A program made the position numbers and the translations under genes. DNA of 64,000 nucleotides, taken from positions 24,756,696 through 24,820,695 of the forward strand of contig OX579638.1 in the NCBI GenBank assembly GCA_951230915.1, in the 5' to 3' direction. This DNA is from Antitrichia curtipendula. Its lineage: Eukaryota; Streptophyta; Bryopsida; Hypnales; Leucodontaceae. The notes beneath the pieces were generated by a model, which ran no database searches, was not told the origin of the DNA, and saw only the letters and a program-made list of their open reading frames with translations. The number at the start of each line of letters is the position of its first letter. Positions within the stretch are counted from its first letter, which is position 1. This document shows, one piece after another, positions 26,350 through 37,200 of the stretch.

Positions 26350-26570
26350 CGTAAATGTCCAAACACCATTATTTGGCAACATAGCAATTTTGGGTAGCTC
26401 GCTACAAATGAAATTTTTATTTTTTCTCTTTGAAAATTTCATACAACATGTGCCCGATGAGTAGCTTTAAGGCACAACAATTTTCATAACTTTTGACCAC
26501 ATGGTTAAAAAATTATTGCACAATATGTAATTTTCATTGTTTGATGAGTAGCCCATGCAGCTCAAAAGGA
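26350..26570 (+). repeat. Dispersed repeat, copy 2 (first copy at 7640-7865)
   Basis: Same block order as 7640-7865, including CAACATAGCAATTTTGGG, ACAACATGTGCCC and AAAAATTATTGCA. Non-coding. Confidence 0.55.
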
Positions 26571-27179
26571 TTTAAAAAAAAATTATTTCCTCTATCCCAC
26601 AAATCCTTTAAAAAACTTCTCTAAGAGGGATTAACAATATTTTTAGTCTTTGTGCCAATGATACATATATTCAAAAACTAATAACCCATTTCCTAGATCT
26701 ATGCAAAATCCCCAGCTTAGGCACAATCATTCAAGCATCCAAAAGCTATGTGGAAATTATCAAATTTGAGTATTGTTTGTGAATGTTGCCAACTTGTCAA
26801 TTCTAATTATTTAAGATTGGTGGCAACAATGGGATTGTAGAAATATATGCTCTCAACTTAAATACTACAACAAGGAACCCTAGTCCCCTTCATGAACAAA
26901 CACTAGGAAAAATCTGACCCATGCAAAGGGTTGTTATTTGTTCATTTTTGGCCCCTTGTGGTGCAAATACAAATAAAATATAAAAATATTGTTTTGAAAA
27001 AAAATATTAAGAAAATAGGTGATGTGCCGTAGTGCAAATGTAGTAGTGTCACGTTAGTTTCTAAAAAGAAAAAAAAATCATCATTTTTTCTCTAATTGCA
27101 CCGTTGCCATCAAAAACTCGCATCCTCTTTGAAGCCTAAAATTTTTCTAATGTTTGTTTAGTACTCAAGTGGTTACTAA

Positions 27180-27340
27180 ATCCATCGATTAGGAAAATTT
27201 TCAAGCCTTAAGAGGTCCGTTAAGAAAAGGTTCTCCAAGTTGTGAACAAGTGTAGTGTTGGCCAAATTATTTAATAAGTAAGAAATTAAAAAAAAATTAA
27301 AATCACAATGTGATGTGCTACTAATAGTGCCACATCAAAT
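27180..27340 (+). repeat. Dispersed repeat shared with 57385-57600 and, inverted, 8070-8140
   Basis: The shared core is TTAAGAAAAGGTTCTC followed by AAG-TGTGAAC, then CAAATTATTTAATAA, and later AATCACAATGTGATGT-like sequence. The same order occurs at 57385-57600. The core occurs inverted at 8070-8140. Non-coding; the family is unassigned. Confidence 0.5.
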
Positions 27341-28295
27341 TGTTAAAGTTTTATAATTTTAGATTCAATTTAAAAATTATATTTTTTGATCATTTTAAAA
27401 GTTTTTAAAAGTGTTTGGTAAAATTGTCTGGCATCATCAAAACCCTATAAGTTGCTATATATATAATTTATTTTTTTGGCCAACAATTCCCGCTATTAGG
27501 GAATTGATGGATCCCTTCAAGGCTCAAATTTTTTATAATGGACAACACTATTGTTTGAAGAAGCAACAAGTATAAGATGCTTCATATGGATAAGGCTAAG
27601 CTTGCTAGGAGTGGAATGCTCCTTGATTACTTGCCACTTACTCCTACGAAATCATACAAATACGGCCAAACACTTACTCAACATGTGAAATTAGTAAACA
27701 AAACTTTTTAGCGGGACACAAATTATGTCTGATTTGGAGATTTTTACTGAAATAAAAGGAGTATTTTTTTAAGAAATAAAAATTTGAAAAAATGATTTTC
27801 TAGATTTATTTATATATGGAAAGCTTTAAATCATTGCATTTTGATTAATGAGAGGAAAGTTATGAGGAATTCAAGTTTGCGGGTAGATATGGCAACTTTG
27901 CAATGCATCTATTATTGGGGCCAATATCAACATTGTGCAGTGTGCATAATATTTCCTAATTAAAATTGTACTCCAATGCAATCGTTATTGGTGCATCCAA
28001 TTCCACAAGCCTTGATATATGACCACCTAGGTTTGACTAATTTGCAACATGTGAAGGGCCTGCAAATTGGCCCGTTGTAAGAATAATCATTATTGTTAAT
28101 GCTTTTGAAGCATTGGTATATGTGCTAATCAATTCAACCTTCCCTTGTTCCAAGAGAAGTATTTTTTTTAATGTAAACTAGTGTGTCTTATGTTGTTGCC
28201 ACAATCAAAAGAAAAATAATAAGTAATATGATAATTTAAGATTCATGGCATATTTAACTACTTCTAGACTATTCAATTAATTCTAAACTAAGCAT

Positions 28296-28440
28296 GATCT
28301 ATACAAACATCGGGAGATCCCTTGATGCTTGTATAGATCTCTCAATGTTTTGGGTTGATCCTTCGATGAAAATTTAGATCTCCCAATGATTTAGATGGAT
28401 CCCCCGATGCTCAATCAAGAGATCTCCCAATGACTAGTAT
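28296..28440 (+). repeat. 20-21-bp GATC-anchored minisatellite, seven units
   Basis: GATC tetramers occur at 28296, 28316, 28336, 28357, 28377, 28398 and 28421, with spacings of 20, 20, 21, 20, 21 and 23. Units alternate between GATCTCCCAATG-like and GATCCCCCGATGC-like forms. The first units also form an inverted repeat (GATCTATACAA / TTGTATAGATC). The tract is non-coding and lies about 900 bp upstream of the first REV7 gene. Confidence 0.85.
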
Positions 28441-29336
28441 GTATTATGGACTTTCAAAAGTTCAAAAGTAGTTAAATATGGCATAATCTAAAATTTTCAC
28501 ACTGTAGGTTGGAACTCTATGAAACAAAGCCTATGCACCCCTCTGTGAAGGGGTCTCTAAGCCCTTTGCAAGCTCTATATATTCTCTTGGGATTAGCAAG
28601 TCGTCACAATAAATGATAGTTTGCTTGTTGCTTCTGCAAGTTTTGTGACTTGTGATTGGTTGGAAGTATATTTTATGGAATCGTATTGTTGTAGATATAA
28701 GTGACCATCTCCCCTACATTGAATAGGGTTTTTAAAGGAGTCCATACTAATTAATCAACATTATACACTATATAAATATCTACCTTTCTTGTACATCAAT
28801 ACCAATAGTTACTAAAATATCCGGGGCTATACATCATGTTTCAAACATTTACAGTTTTCCACAATAAGCCCCTTTAAAAATTTTGGTACTTTAATACCCC
28901 TATTCAGTGTGCATTGGACAGATCTCGATTGAAGGAGCCGGGATAGCTACAGGGCTGCAGGAGATGCTCTCAGCTGCACAAATTAAGCCTTGGCCGGCAC
29001 ATGGCCTTGAATGCGCCGCCAAATGTCTGAGCCCTAGATCCACAGCTTTCTAGAAATCAGGAGCATCTCCCGATCACAGCATGATGTGGCATTCCAGTAA
29101 CTAATTACGGCTATCCCACATCCTAATAATAACAACAGCTCTTCTTCATGCTGAAGATTTGCCTTGTGTCCATTCATCCACTACTGGCCGTCTCCTTCCA
29201 CAGTTCCTCCGCTTCACAATTTGAATTGCAGCCCGTTTCTCCAAGAAGAACCAAGCTGCAAACTGAGCTCTACCGTCCGCCAATTCGGCCCCAACTGAAG
29301 AATTCTGTGTGACCAACCGATTGTGCTCTAGTCTCG

Positions 29337-31229
29337 ATGGAGGCTCCTCAAGGTGAGCAGAGATGGCCGATTTCCTCAACTTGCATGATCTCTTCAGCTG
29401 TGAGCACCTGCTTTTTCTTTTTCCAAGCTCATGGACGTTTGTCTGCGCTTGCAGGAGACTTTGGCGAGCTAGTTTGCGAGTTTCTTGAGGTTTGCATTCA
29501 TCAGCTGCTGTGCATCCGCGAGGTTTATCCGCCAGGTAGGTTTACTGATGAGTCTCTTGCTGCCTGCTTTTCGTCCGGGGATACTCCGAATCGGTACTTT
29601 TGCTGATTCACTTGTTGGCGACTGCTAGAGGATTCCAATGCACTAAAGAATGCGTCATTTTGATACCGTATGCGAAAGTTATGAAGGGTTAAAGTTTTGT
29701 TAGTGGAAGTTTAAGGTTGGTGATTTGATTCTAATAAGTGTATTGATTTAGGGGTACAGCAGCTGAATAGGGAAAAAGTGATGCTTTGGAGTCTCTAGAA
29801 ATTTTGGGTGTGCCTAAGTTAGATTTTCAGTCAATTTAGTGAGAATTTTTAAATTTTTTTATGTGCAGAGATCTTCGAAAGACGGCGCCATTTTAATGTT
29901 CCTGTGCAGTGGGCTCGTCACCCTGAGTTGAGGGAGTACATACATTCGGCCGTTACTAATCTTCAGCCTTGGATTCAGCAAGTAAAGATATCTGTATACC
30001 CAAGCTCTCATCATACATATCTTAGAAATTGTGTTAACCCCCGACGAGGGCCTCGTGTATTCTCTCGCGCTTGTTAGTGGGTCATATGGAGACTTTCTTT
30101 TGTTCAGTTTATGTTTTTTTGTGACTAACATATGCAATTTGCTTCAATTCACTGATTCTGCTCATTTGAAATTCCTTCCTGTGTGAATTATTTTGTTCAC
30201 AAGATGATCAATCGAATTTGTTATGTAAAATCCTATGAAATCTCTGTCGTGTAGGGGTGCCGAATGAAACCTGAGTCAATCCCTGTCCTGATCAAATTGG
30301 TGGATGCAATTTTAGGGCGTTGTGGAGAAAATCGCAGTAGTGTTTCTGGATGGCCACCAAGTGCCAGTGGAGAAGGTTATTTTCAAGCTATGCCTTAAGC
30401 AGGCGACAGGTGCAGGATTTCCCTCATCTCACCTCGAGTTTGCTCTTCGAGGCTTCCTCCTCAAGCTCTGCGTTTCTGATTCCGCTCTGTCGCTTTTACC
30501 ACCAGGTACAGTCCCTTTGCAAAGCTTTCTAGCCCTAAGTGGTGGAGTGTCTCCATTTTTTAACTGCCACTGAGCGTATTCACTATTATTATACCTGTCA
30601 TTTTTTTTACATGTTCGTTTATGGAAATGAAAAAGGATTCCAATGCACCAAAGAATGCGATATTTGTATACTGTATGCAAAGGTTACAATGATTCAAAGT
30701 TTTATAGGTAATTTCAACACTTGAATAGATGTTTAGGTGGTCTGTATCCTCTTAATCAATATGAATTAAGCACTGACTTAAAGTTTAGGGTGACAATTTA
30801 GGGTGTCCCAACCTAGCCTGCAATATTTGCGACTAGAATATTCAAATTGAAGTGAGGTAATCCGAAGGAGTGGTTGGTTGCTTTCAGAGGAATAATTATT
30901 TTTATCACCGATAGAAGATTATGTGGCACGGAAGTTTGATAATCCCAATTCGTGCCCACAAAGGAATTGCAATAACTTTCACGAATTTCACACTGCAATT
31001 ATTCTTAGCTGCTGCAGATTGTTCGTGGGAGGTGGTGGCTTACATGAAGGCAGTCGCTGCCGACATTTCCAGCAAAGGCCAGTATTGGGTACCAGCTGAG
31101 GAGAAGGAGAATTCAAACCAGAGCTTCACGATCACAGCCATCAAGTCTATGCGCAGCAGTTGCTTGGACATGCAATTGTACATTGAGCACCCTGTTCCTG
31201 TAGAAGAGCCCCCAAAGAGAGAAAAGTAA
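29337..31229 (+). CDS. REV7: REV7/MAD2L2-like HORMA-domain protein, copy A
   Basis: Five exons: 29337-29352, 29455-29535, 29869-29981, 30316-30505 and 31018-31229, all GT/AG, giving 203 residues against 211 in human REV7. The HORMA fold is recognisable throughout: GELVCEFLEVCIHQLLCIREVYPP, then FERRRHFNVPVQWARHPEL, then VEKVIFKLCLKQ, then the late QYWVPAEE and CLDMQLYIEHP segments. REV7 is the adaptor of DNA polymerase zeta. It closes its seatbelt loop around REV3 peptides and links to REV1 in translesion synthesis; in animals it also acts in shieldin and cell-cycle control. The Trp of the FPWILADE-like segment is kept. The start in the tiny 16-nt first exon was chosen by phase match and by symmetry with copy B. 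It lies 517 bp upstream of copy B. Confidence 0.9.
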
Positions 31230-31659
31230 AATATGTACGACTAGAGAGCTAACTGTTCATGATTTGGGTATGCTGCAGTTCTAAATGCGGCATGTAGGTA
31301 TCTCTGGAAGTACTGTAGAACTCGTATTATTCGCATCTCCTCATATGAGTCTGCGGCCTGCGCTACTCGTTAGGGACATGAGGAATCTATCTTAAATGCA
31401 AGACCCTGACACCTGCAACAGATTTGATGTCACACAGGGCCTTAGTCTGAGGGTTTTAGAAACAGCCCTCTTTGGAAACTCTGATTTCTGCCATGGCCAA
31501 TGAAGCAGAGCGGGAGGCACGGAATTAGGGTTTCGTGGGACGACCCTCTTTTGTGTCATACAAGTCACCAACTTGAGCATCAATATCTACAGATTCTCTG
31601 CTCCTTCCTCATGACGCTAGGGTTTTAGGAAAAGTCGACCCTGTGACTTTAGGTTTGGC

Positions 31660-31791
31660 ATGGCAGAAAGAAGTAATGTGAGAGGGCATTCTACTTCTCC
31701 GAGCACCGACACTACCTCAACAGCAAGTGCTGCCTGTTGGCGTCTATGGAAGGCGTTCGCCTCTCTGATCGAGGTACTCGCCTCGGCCTAG
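31660..31791 (+). other. Short upstream ORF in the leader of REV7 copy B
   Basis: An ATG at 31660 opens a frame of about 43 codons that overlaps the copy B start (31746) in a different frame and runs past the splice donor in unspliced sequence. It has no domain. If the leader is transcribed from upstream, it could lower translation of copy B. Alternatively, transcription may begin after it. Confidence 0.3.
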
Positions 31792-33370
31792 CTCGTGCTT
31801 TAACGTTGAATTTTTTTGCTCGTTTTGATACGGTGTAATCGATACAGCATCAAACCCTAACTAGAGAACCCGAAACCTAGCTCCGTTAAATCTTACCAAT
31901 TGTAACGCCATACAAGGCGGTTTAAAATTTAAAGACACTCAATGGTAGGTTTTAATGTGGGGCTCGGTATTCTACTACTGATATTTTCTGTTTTGCAGGA
32001 GAGCTTGGAGAGCTGGTTTGTGAGTTTCTGGAGGTTTGCATCCATCAGCTGCTGTGTATCCGAGAACTCTACCCGCCAGGTAGGGCTCCTTCTGGAAGTC
32101 GACAGCTTTGCTTTGACTCTGAGGTTCGTTGCTGTAATAGTAGAATCTCATTCTTAACTTCATGAGAATAATCGGTTATTGGATGTGCAGAGCTTTTTGA
32201 GAGACGGCGGCACTTCAACGTTCCTGTCCAATGGGCTCGCCACCCTGGTTTGAGAGAGTACATCCATTCGGCAGTCACGAATCTTCACCCTTGGATTCAG
32301 CAAGTAAATTTTTTTCTTTTCTGATAATTTTAGCAGGGATCGCAATCCGTTATATCGTATCTCGCACAAGCTCAATTTTAGCTGTTTCCTATTTAACTTG
32401 AGCTTCTGTGTGATATGGAATAACGGATTGCAAACAGTTTGGTACCAAACCATGTTTTAGGCTTTTTCACTACTTCGTTTTTGGTTGCCAAATCAAGTTT
32501 GGGGTCATTTTTGCTAAGTCCTTGGTTGATTTTTCAGGGGGTTGTGGACAAAATTACTCTTTTGGTTCTAGATACCAATCAGACGCCTGTGGAGAAATTT
32601 GTATTCAAGCTCAGCCTCAAGCAGCTGTCAAGCGCAGGAGTGCCAGCACAGCACCTTGAGTTCGCCCTGAGAGGCTTCCTCCTCAAGATCTCCGTTTCTG
32701 ATGCGATAATGTCGCCTTTACCCTCAGGTACAAATTCTGCTAGAGGACCTGCTGTGCTGAACCGGCGTACTGTAGGACCCTCTTTTAAACCCTAAACCCT
32801 AAACCCCTTTTTTTCGTAACCCCTTTTATTTGTAACCCTTTTTTTTGTATGTTTTTTATTAGACGACAAATCTTACTTGCTTTGTTCCGTAGGGTTTGTG
32901 ATGTATCTTGGGTTCGGTTCTGCCTCTGGGTTCTCTCTTGTAAAAACTAGCCCCCAAGTTTGGGATCGTCTACTCTCATCTGATCTAGGATTATATTGCT
33001 GATTGGTTACCTTGGCAACTTTTAAGGTATTAGGGATCAGGGTTTAGGGTATATGCATCAAGTTATACCGATTATGCTACGTTTGTTCTTCAATTATGAA
33101 AGAGCAAGGAAATTGACATTCACCTTGTGTTTTGTGGCAGATTGCTCATGGGAACTGGTAGCCTATCTCAAGTCGCCCTCTCCGGACACCGTCAACAAAG
33201 ACTACCTTTGGATTCCAGCGGATGATGAAGGATGGGACCAGAGCTTCACGATAACATCCATCAAATCATTCCAGAGTACTTGTTTGGATATGCAGCTCCA
33301 TGTGGAACACCCCACGAACCAAAGATCAAGTGATACCGAGCAAGGTGACATGTTCGCCAGCATTTCTTGA
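31746..33370 (+). CDS. REV7: REV7/MAD2L2-like HORMA-domain protein, copy B
   Basis: Five exons: 31746-31773, 31999-32079, 32191-32303, 32538-32727 and 33141-33370, giving 213 residues. Exons 2, 3 and 4 have exactly the same lengths and phases as in copy A, which shows a tandem duplication. Residues are nearly identical in exons 2 and 3 but only about 60% identical in exon 4 by eye count. The HORMA core, the YLWIPADDE segment and the CLDMQLHVEH strand are intact. The C-terminal tail is longer and unlike copy A. Role as for copy A: REV3/REV1 adaptor in translesion synthesis; whether the two copies have split functions is not shown by sequence. The introns hold a telomere-like AAACCCTAAACCC run near 32789-32805. 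It converges on the WD40 gene downstream. Confidence 0.9.
32789..32808 (+). repeat. Telomere-like repeat (about three AAACCCT units)
   Basis: TAAACCCTAAACCCTAAACC lies in the last intron of REV7 copy B, followed by CCTTTT-rich degenerate copies. This is an interstitial plant telomere-type motif and too short to imply a chromosome end. Confidence 0.8.
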
Positions 33371-33931
33371 GAAGTCTCCCATCTTACGAGGCTCCCATCT
33401 TTCCATACAACACCTGAGCTTCACAAAGCTGAGAATTGGTACGTAGGTTTCAGCAAAACAGTAGTGTCCGATTCGTTTCTCATGTACAGTTTTAGTTATT
33501 ATTAATGCAATTGTATAGATCAACTCATTGGAAGACTAGTTGGCTTATTACATCTATTGTAGCGGGGAGCTTGCTCCCTCTCCGCTCTGCTTTCGATATG
33601 TGTGTCAACTGCAACATCGTGTTTTTTTTTCAATCATTGTCTAGAATGATGTCTCTTTCTAAGCTTGAATCCGAGGCACTGCCACAAACTTTATTTTGGC
33701 TTCATGTTTGCAAGTAAAATCCCTTATCAGGAAGGACATAACCAACTCTGATAAGGCTGTGATTATTCCTCTTCAAATGGATCCTGAACTTGGATAGGAC
33801 TTGAGAAGCACCTTGGATAGGAGAATAATTCTGCTCCATATTTGCAACTGTTCTCTTGGCCCATGATTTGCTTGGGCGCACGTCTTTTGCTATGGTTGCC
33901 ATCATCTGGATTTCATTAAATTTTAAGTGAC

Positions 33932-34157
33932 TTAACCCTTAAACATGGGCTCATAACCGTGGAAATCATCTGTTTATTCACCGTGTGAATTGTTGAATTA
34001 AAATAATGCAAAAACACTCATTGGAAGACAAACTACTGTAGATGATCTTCCCTTTTCACAAAATTGGGAAGATGGATAGTTCCACTTCTCTCCTACATGG
34101 AGAGATTCTTTGTCATTCATCGGCCAGAAAACGTCCTCGGCGATGTTTATGGGTTAA
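33932..34157 (+). mobile_element. TTAA-bounded 226-bp inverted-end element, copy 1
   Basis: It begins TTAACCCTTAAACATGGGC and ends GTTTATGGGTTAA, so the last 11-13 bases are an imperfect inverted repeat flanked by TTAA. It is about 85-90% alike by eye to 39452-39670 over its whole length. Non-coding. It sits between the convergent REV7-B and WD40 genes. Confidence 0.75.
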
Positions 34158-34288
34158 AGATGATATTTCAAATGGTGAACTTACAGCCTTAAGAAAAACA
34201 AATTGGTGGACTTACTTTGTGCTCGTCCATGTCATGGTAATCTCGGCAAGAAAAAAACCGGTTGATTATCATCTTCCTCACAGCAAAA

Positions 34289-37200
34289 CTACCTTGTCAC
34301 AAAGCGCCAAAGTATGACTTCACCATGAGCATCCCCTGACACTAACCAAACAGTCGAATCCAGGCTATGCAATTGACTTCCGTTTCCCTCAAGTGGTGAC
34401 CCTGAACTTAGAATGGATGATGAGGAAGTAAGCTTAGCAGCTAATGATCTCACACCCGTAGCATGTGCTTGCACCGGTTCTCCAACAGGGGCCAGAGTTT
34501 CTGGATCCCAAACACGCACAAACTGCAAAGCACCATCAAGCATACAACTCAGCAGAATTGAAAACCCAAGAATAAAAAGACGACAATTGAACTCAAACGG
34601 CGATAACATGGTTCTTAGTACAATTGGTCTGTTACCAGAACAACTGGACAACATTACAAAATAATCTTGAGTTCTCCATAATTCATGAGAAGATCTCCAT
34701 ATATCACAATATATGATCATTTGGAGGCCTTCGAATGACCCTAATGCATAGGAAGACCTTCCCATGAATCATGACGAAGCTTCTTTTTATGACACTCTGA
34801 AAATTCCAGAATTTTTTTTCCAATGTCAATGACGCGCACAAACCTTGTCAGCCCCGCCACTGAAGAGGAAGGTGCTTGTTGACGCTAAGGCATGAAGCTT
34901 TGCGCCCTTGTGCGCAGCTACTGCTTCTGCCTTCATTTGCAAGGTCAACTTGCACCAGACCTAGAATGCACAAGTCGAGGAAAGAATATTAGGAAATACC
35001 AATTCTTGTGGACAATGAACGTATGTGGAAACTTTCCATCATATGAAGAAGCTAAAACAGTGTGAATTCAAAAGCACGAAGGGACAGAATGTACCCGAAT
35101 ATGGCCATCGTGTCCAGCAGTAATGACAACGTCGTCGTGGAGCACTAGACTGATGATTCTGCCTGCAATACACTTGTTGCTGAGATTCCTCCACGTACTC
35201 CAGCGTTACGCAAGCAGAGGTTCATTTGGTGCTAGTAAAGACAGTTTTGAAAGGACCAAAAACACAAGTCATTGAATAAAAGACGAAAAATTCAACTCTA
35301 CAGACATGTTGTAGTGAACTAAAATCATTTCCCCAGTAGACCATTACGACTTCCACAAATAGTCAAAGCTTCAAAATGCCCGAATTGGCCTATGAGTTTA
35401 AAGGTTCACACTCTAAATTGCTTGGGTTAGTAGTTTGTCAATTACTCAAAGGGTATTTGTCTGTATCCGATCATTGAATGTGGTCAATCAATTACTCTCT
35501 CCGTTTGGAAATTATTGTGTATCCATTCTCAGTGGTAATTGCATTGAGAATGGATACACAAAAATTTCCAAACGGAGGTAATAGGTGTATTTTGTATACA
35601 TCCCACGTCAGCGTTCTGATCAATCGAAATTCAAAACAATTGAACAGGATGGTCATACCTTCATGGGCTTGAACACCGGCTCCTGTGTAAAGGGAGCTAA
35701 CAGATAGGTTCTTTAAAGCTTGAGAGATTTTCCACATATGTAGCACTCTGGCAAGGCAATGAGAATCGGTCGAATTTTCTGTTTGAGGATTTCAGAAATG
35801 GCATAAAGTGGAAGCTTGCACATCTATAGGAGTTGAATGAATCATTTGGGAACTTCAAGGTAGCAAAATATACCAATGAAATTAAGAAAACATGTCCCAC
35901 AGTTTAAGACAATAAAATATGTTTTGATAGTTCTTATAAAGAAGTCCGTGTTTTCAAAGTGGAATTTCTATGTTTAATTCAGCACCAGAGGGTTAAAGAT
36001 TTCCGAAAGCGAAGGCACGCAAAGCATAGGCTTACCCATCTGCGGTGGCAGCGTAAATGCAGTCATCATCCATCGCCGTTACAAGCACGTCACCTGCTCT
36101 TCCCAAGCACAGTTTCTGTATTAATGACTGGAGTTTTTCACCACAGCGTGAAATATCCCCAGCAAGTGTGTGAGTGGAGAAAATTCAAATAGAAAGCAAT
36201 TTGGTAGACGACCATTACCCTTGAATAGTTGCAAGTCACCTAAATGCCTAATCGTGGAGGAGTTTGTCATTCTAGCGTTTGAGGTGCCAGGAAGCTTCCA
36301 CACCTTCACGAAATTGCATGCTGCGCTGAACAGAACAGAGCAATGAAAATACCAGAACACAATTACCTCACTCACAATAAAAAATGACGAATGAAGCGGA
36401 AGAGACACACTGGCTCCCGGTAGTGGTCACTGCATAATATTCTAGAGAACCTTATTGAGAACCCTCGAAGGGGAACAATGACACAAGTAGGGGAATAGCA
36501 ACACCCAGTTTTACAAAACTGAGCTCAATTTGAAGAAGTAAGCGGTCACCAAGTCTTCAAATTTTCTTCACATACAAGTATGTCAGGGTTTAATTCAATT
36601 AATTTTCTCTGATTTTCTCTGATTTGACGTGACTTGCTCTACATAATTTAGTTGACAATGTTCTCGAAATATGCCATGCCATTACTCTCAAGGATGCTAT
36701 GTGTATCGGCACAGAATAATCGCACAACCCCGTATGCTTGTCGCAAGAGTAGCAATAATGAACCGCCAAGAAACTGGGAAGCAATTGAACTTTGAGACAA
36801 ATACAGGAAAAAAGAAGACATGTGAGGCTGTATGCAATTTCTAAGCTTACCTTACCATGACTTTATTGCCAACAGCGAGAGTTCGCACCCACCCAGTATG
36901 CCCTCCTAAAGCCTCCCCAAGAACTGGAGTCCAATCCCTCAGTCTCCAAAGTCGCAACTCCCTCGTTGCATGACCTGCAACCAACTCACAAAACTTTGAA
37001 ACCAATCCCGAAGTAGACACACTTGCCTCAGAGGCGAGCTTGCAAAATCCAATAACCTGTCCAAGGAAAACAATTGCCAGGACACAAACTTCACATTAGA
37101 AGAGAGCTTTGCAGATTTCGTCTCTGAGTTCCATTCAATTCTCACGCAGTTGACCAGCCATGTGTCAAAAAGACATACACTTATCAAGGCTTAGTAGCTA

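Noticed and set aside
32789..32808. Telomere or chromosome end
   Set aside because: Only about three units, inside an intron of an intact gene with sequence on both sides.
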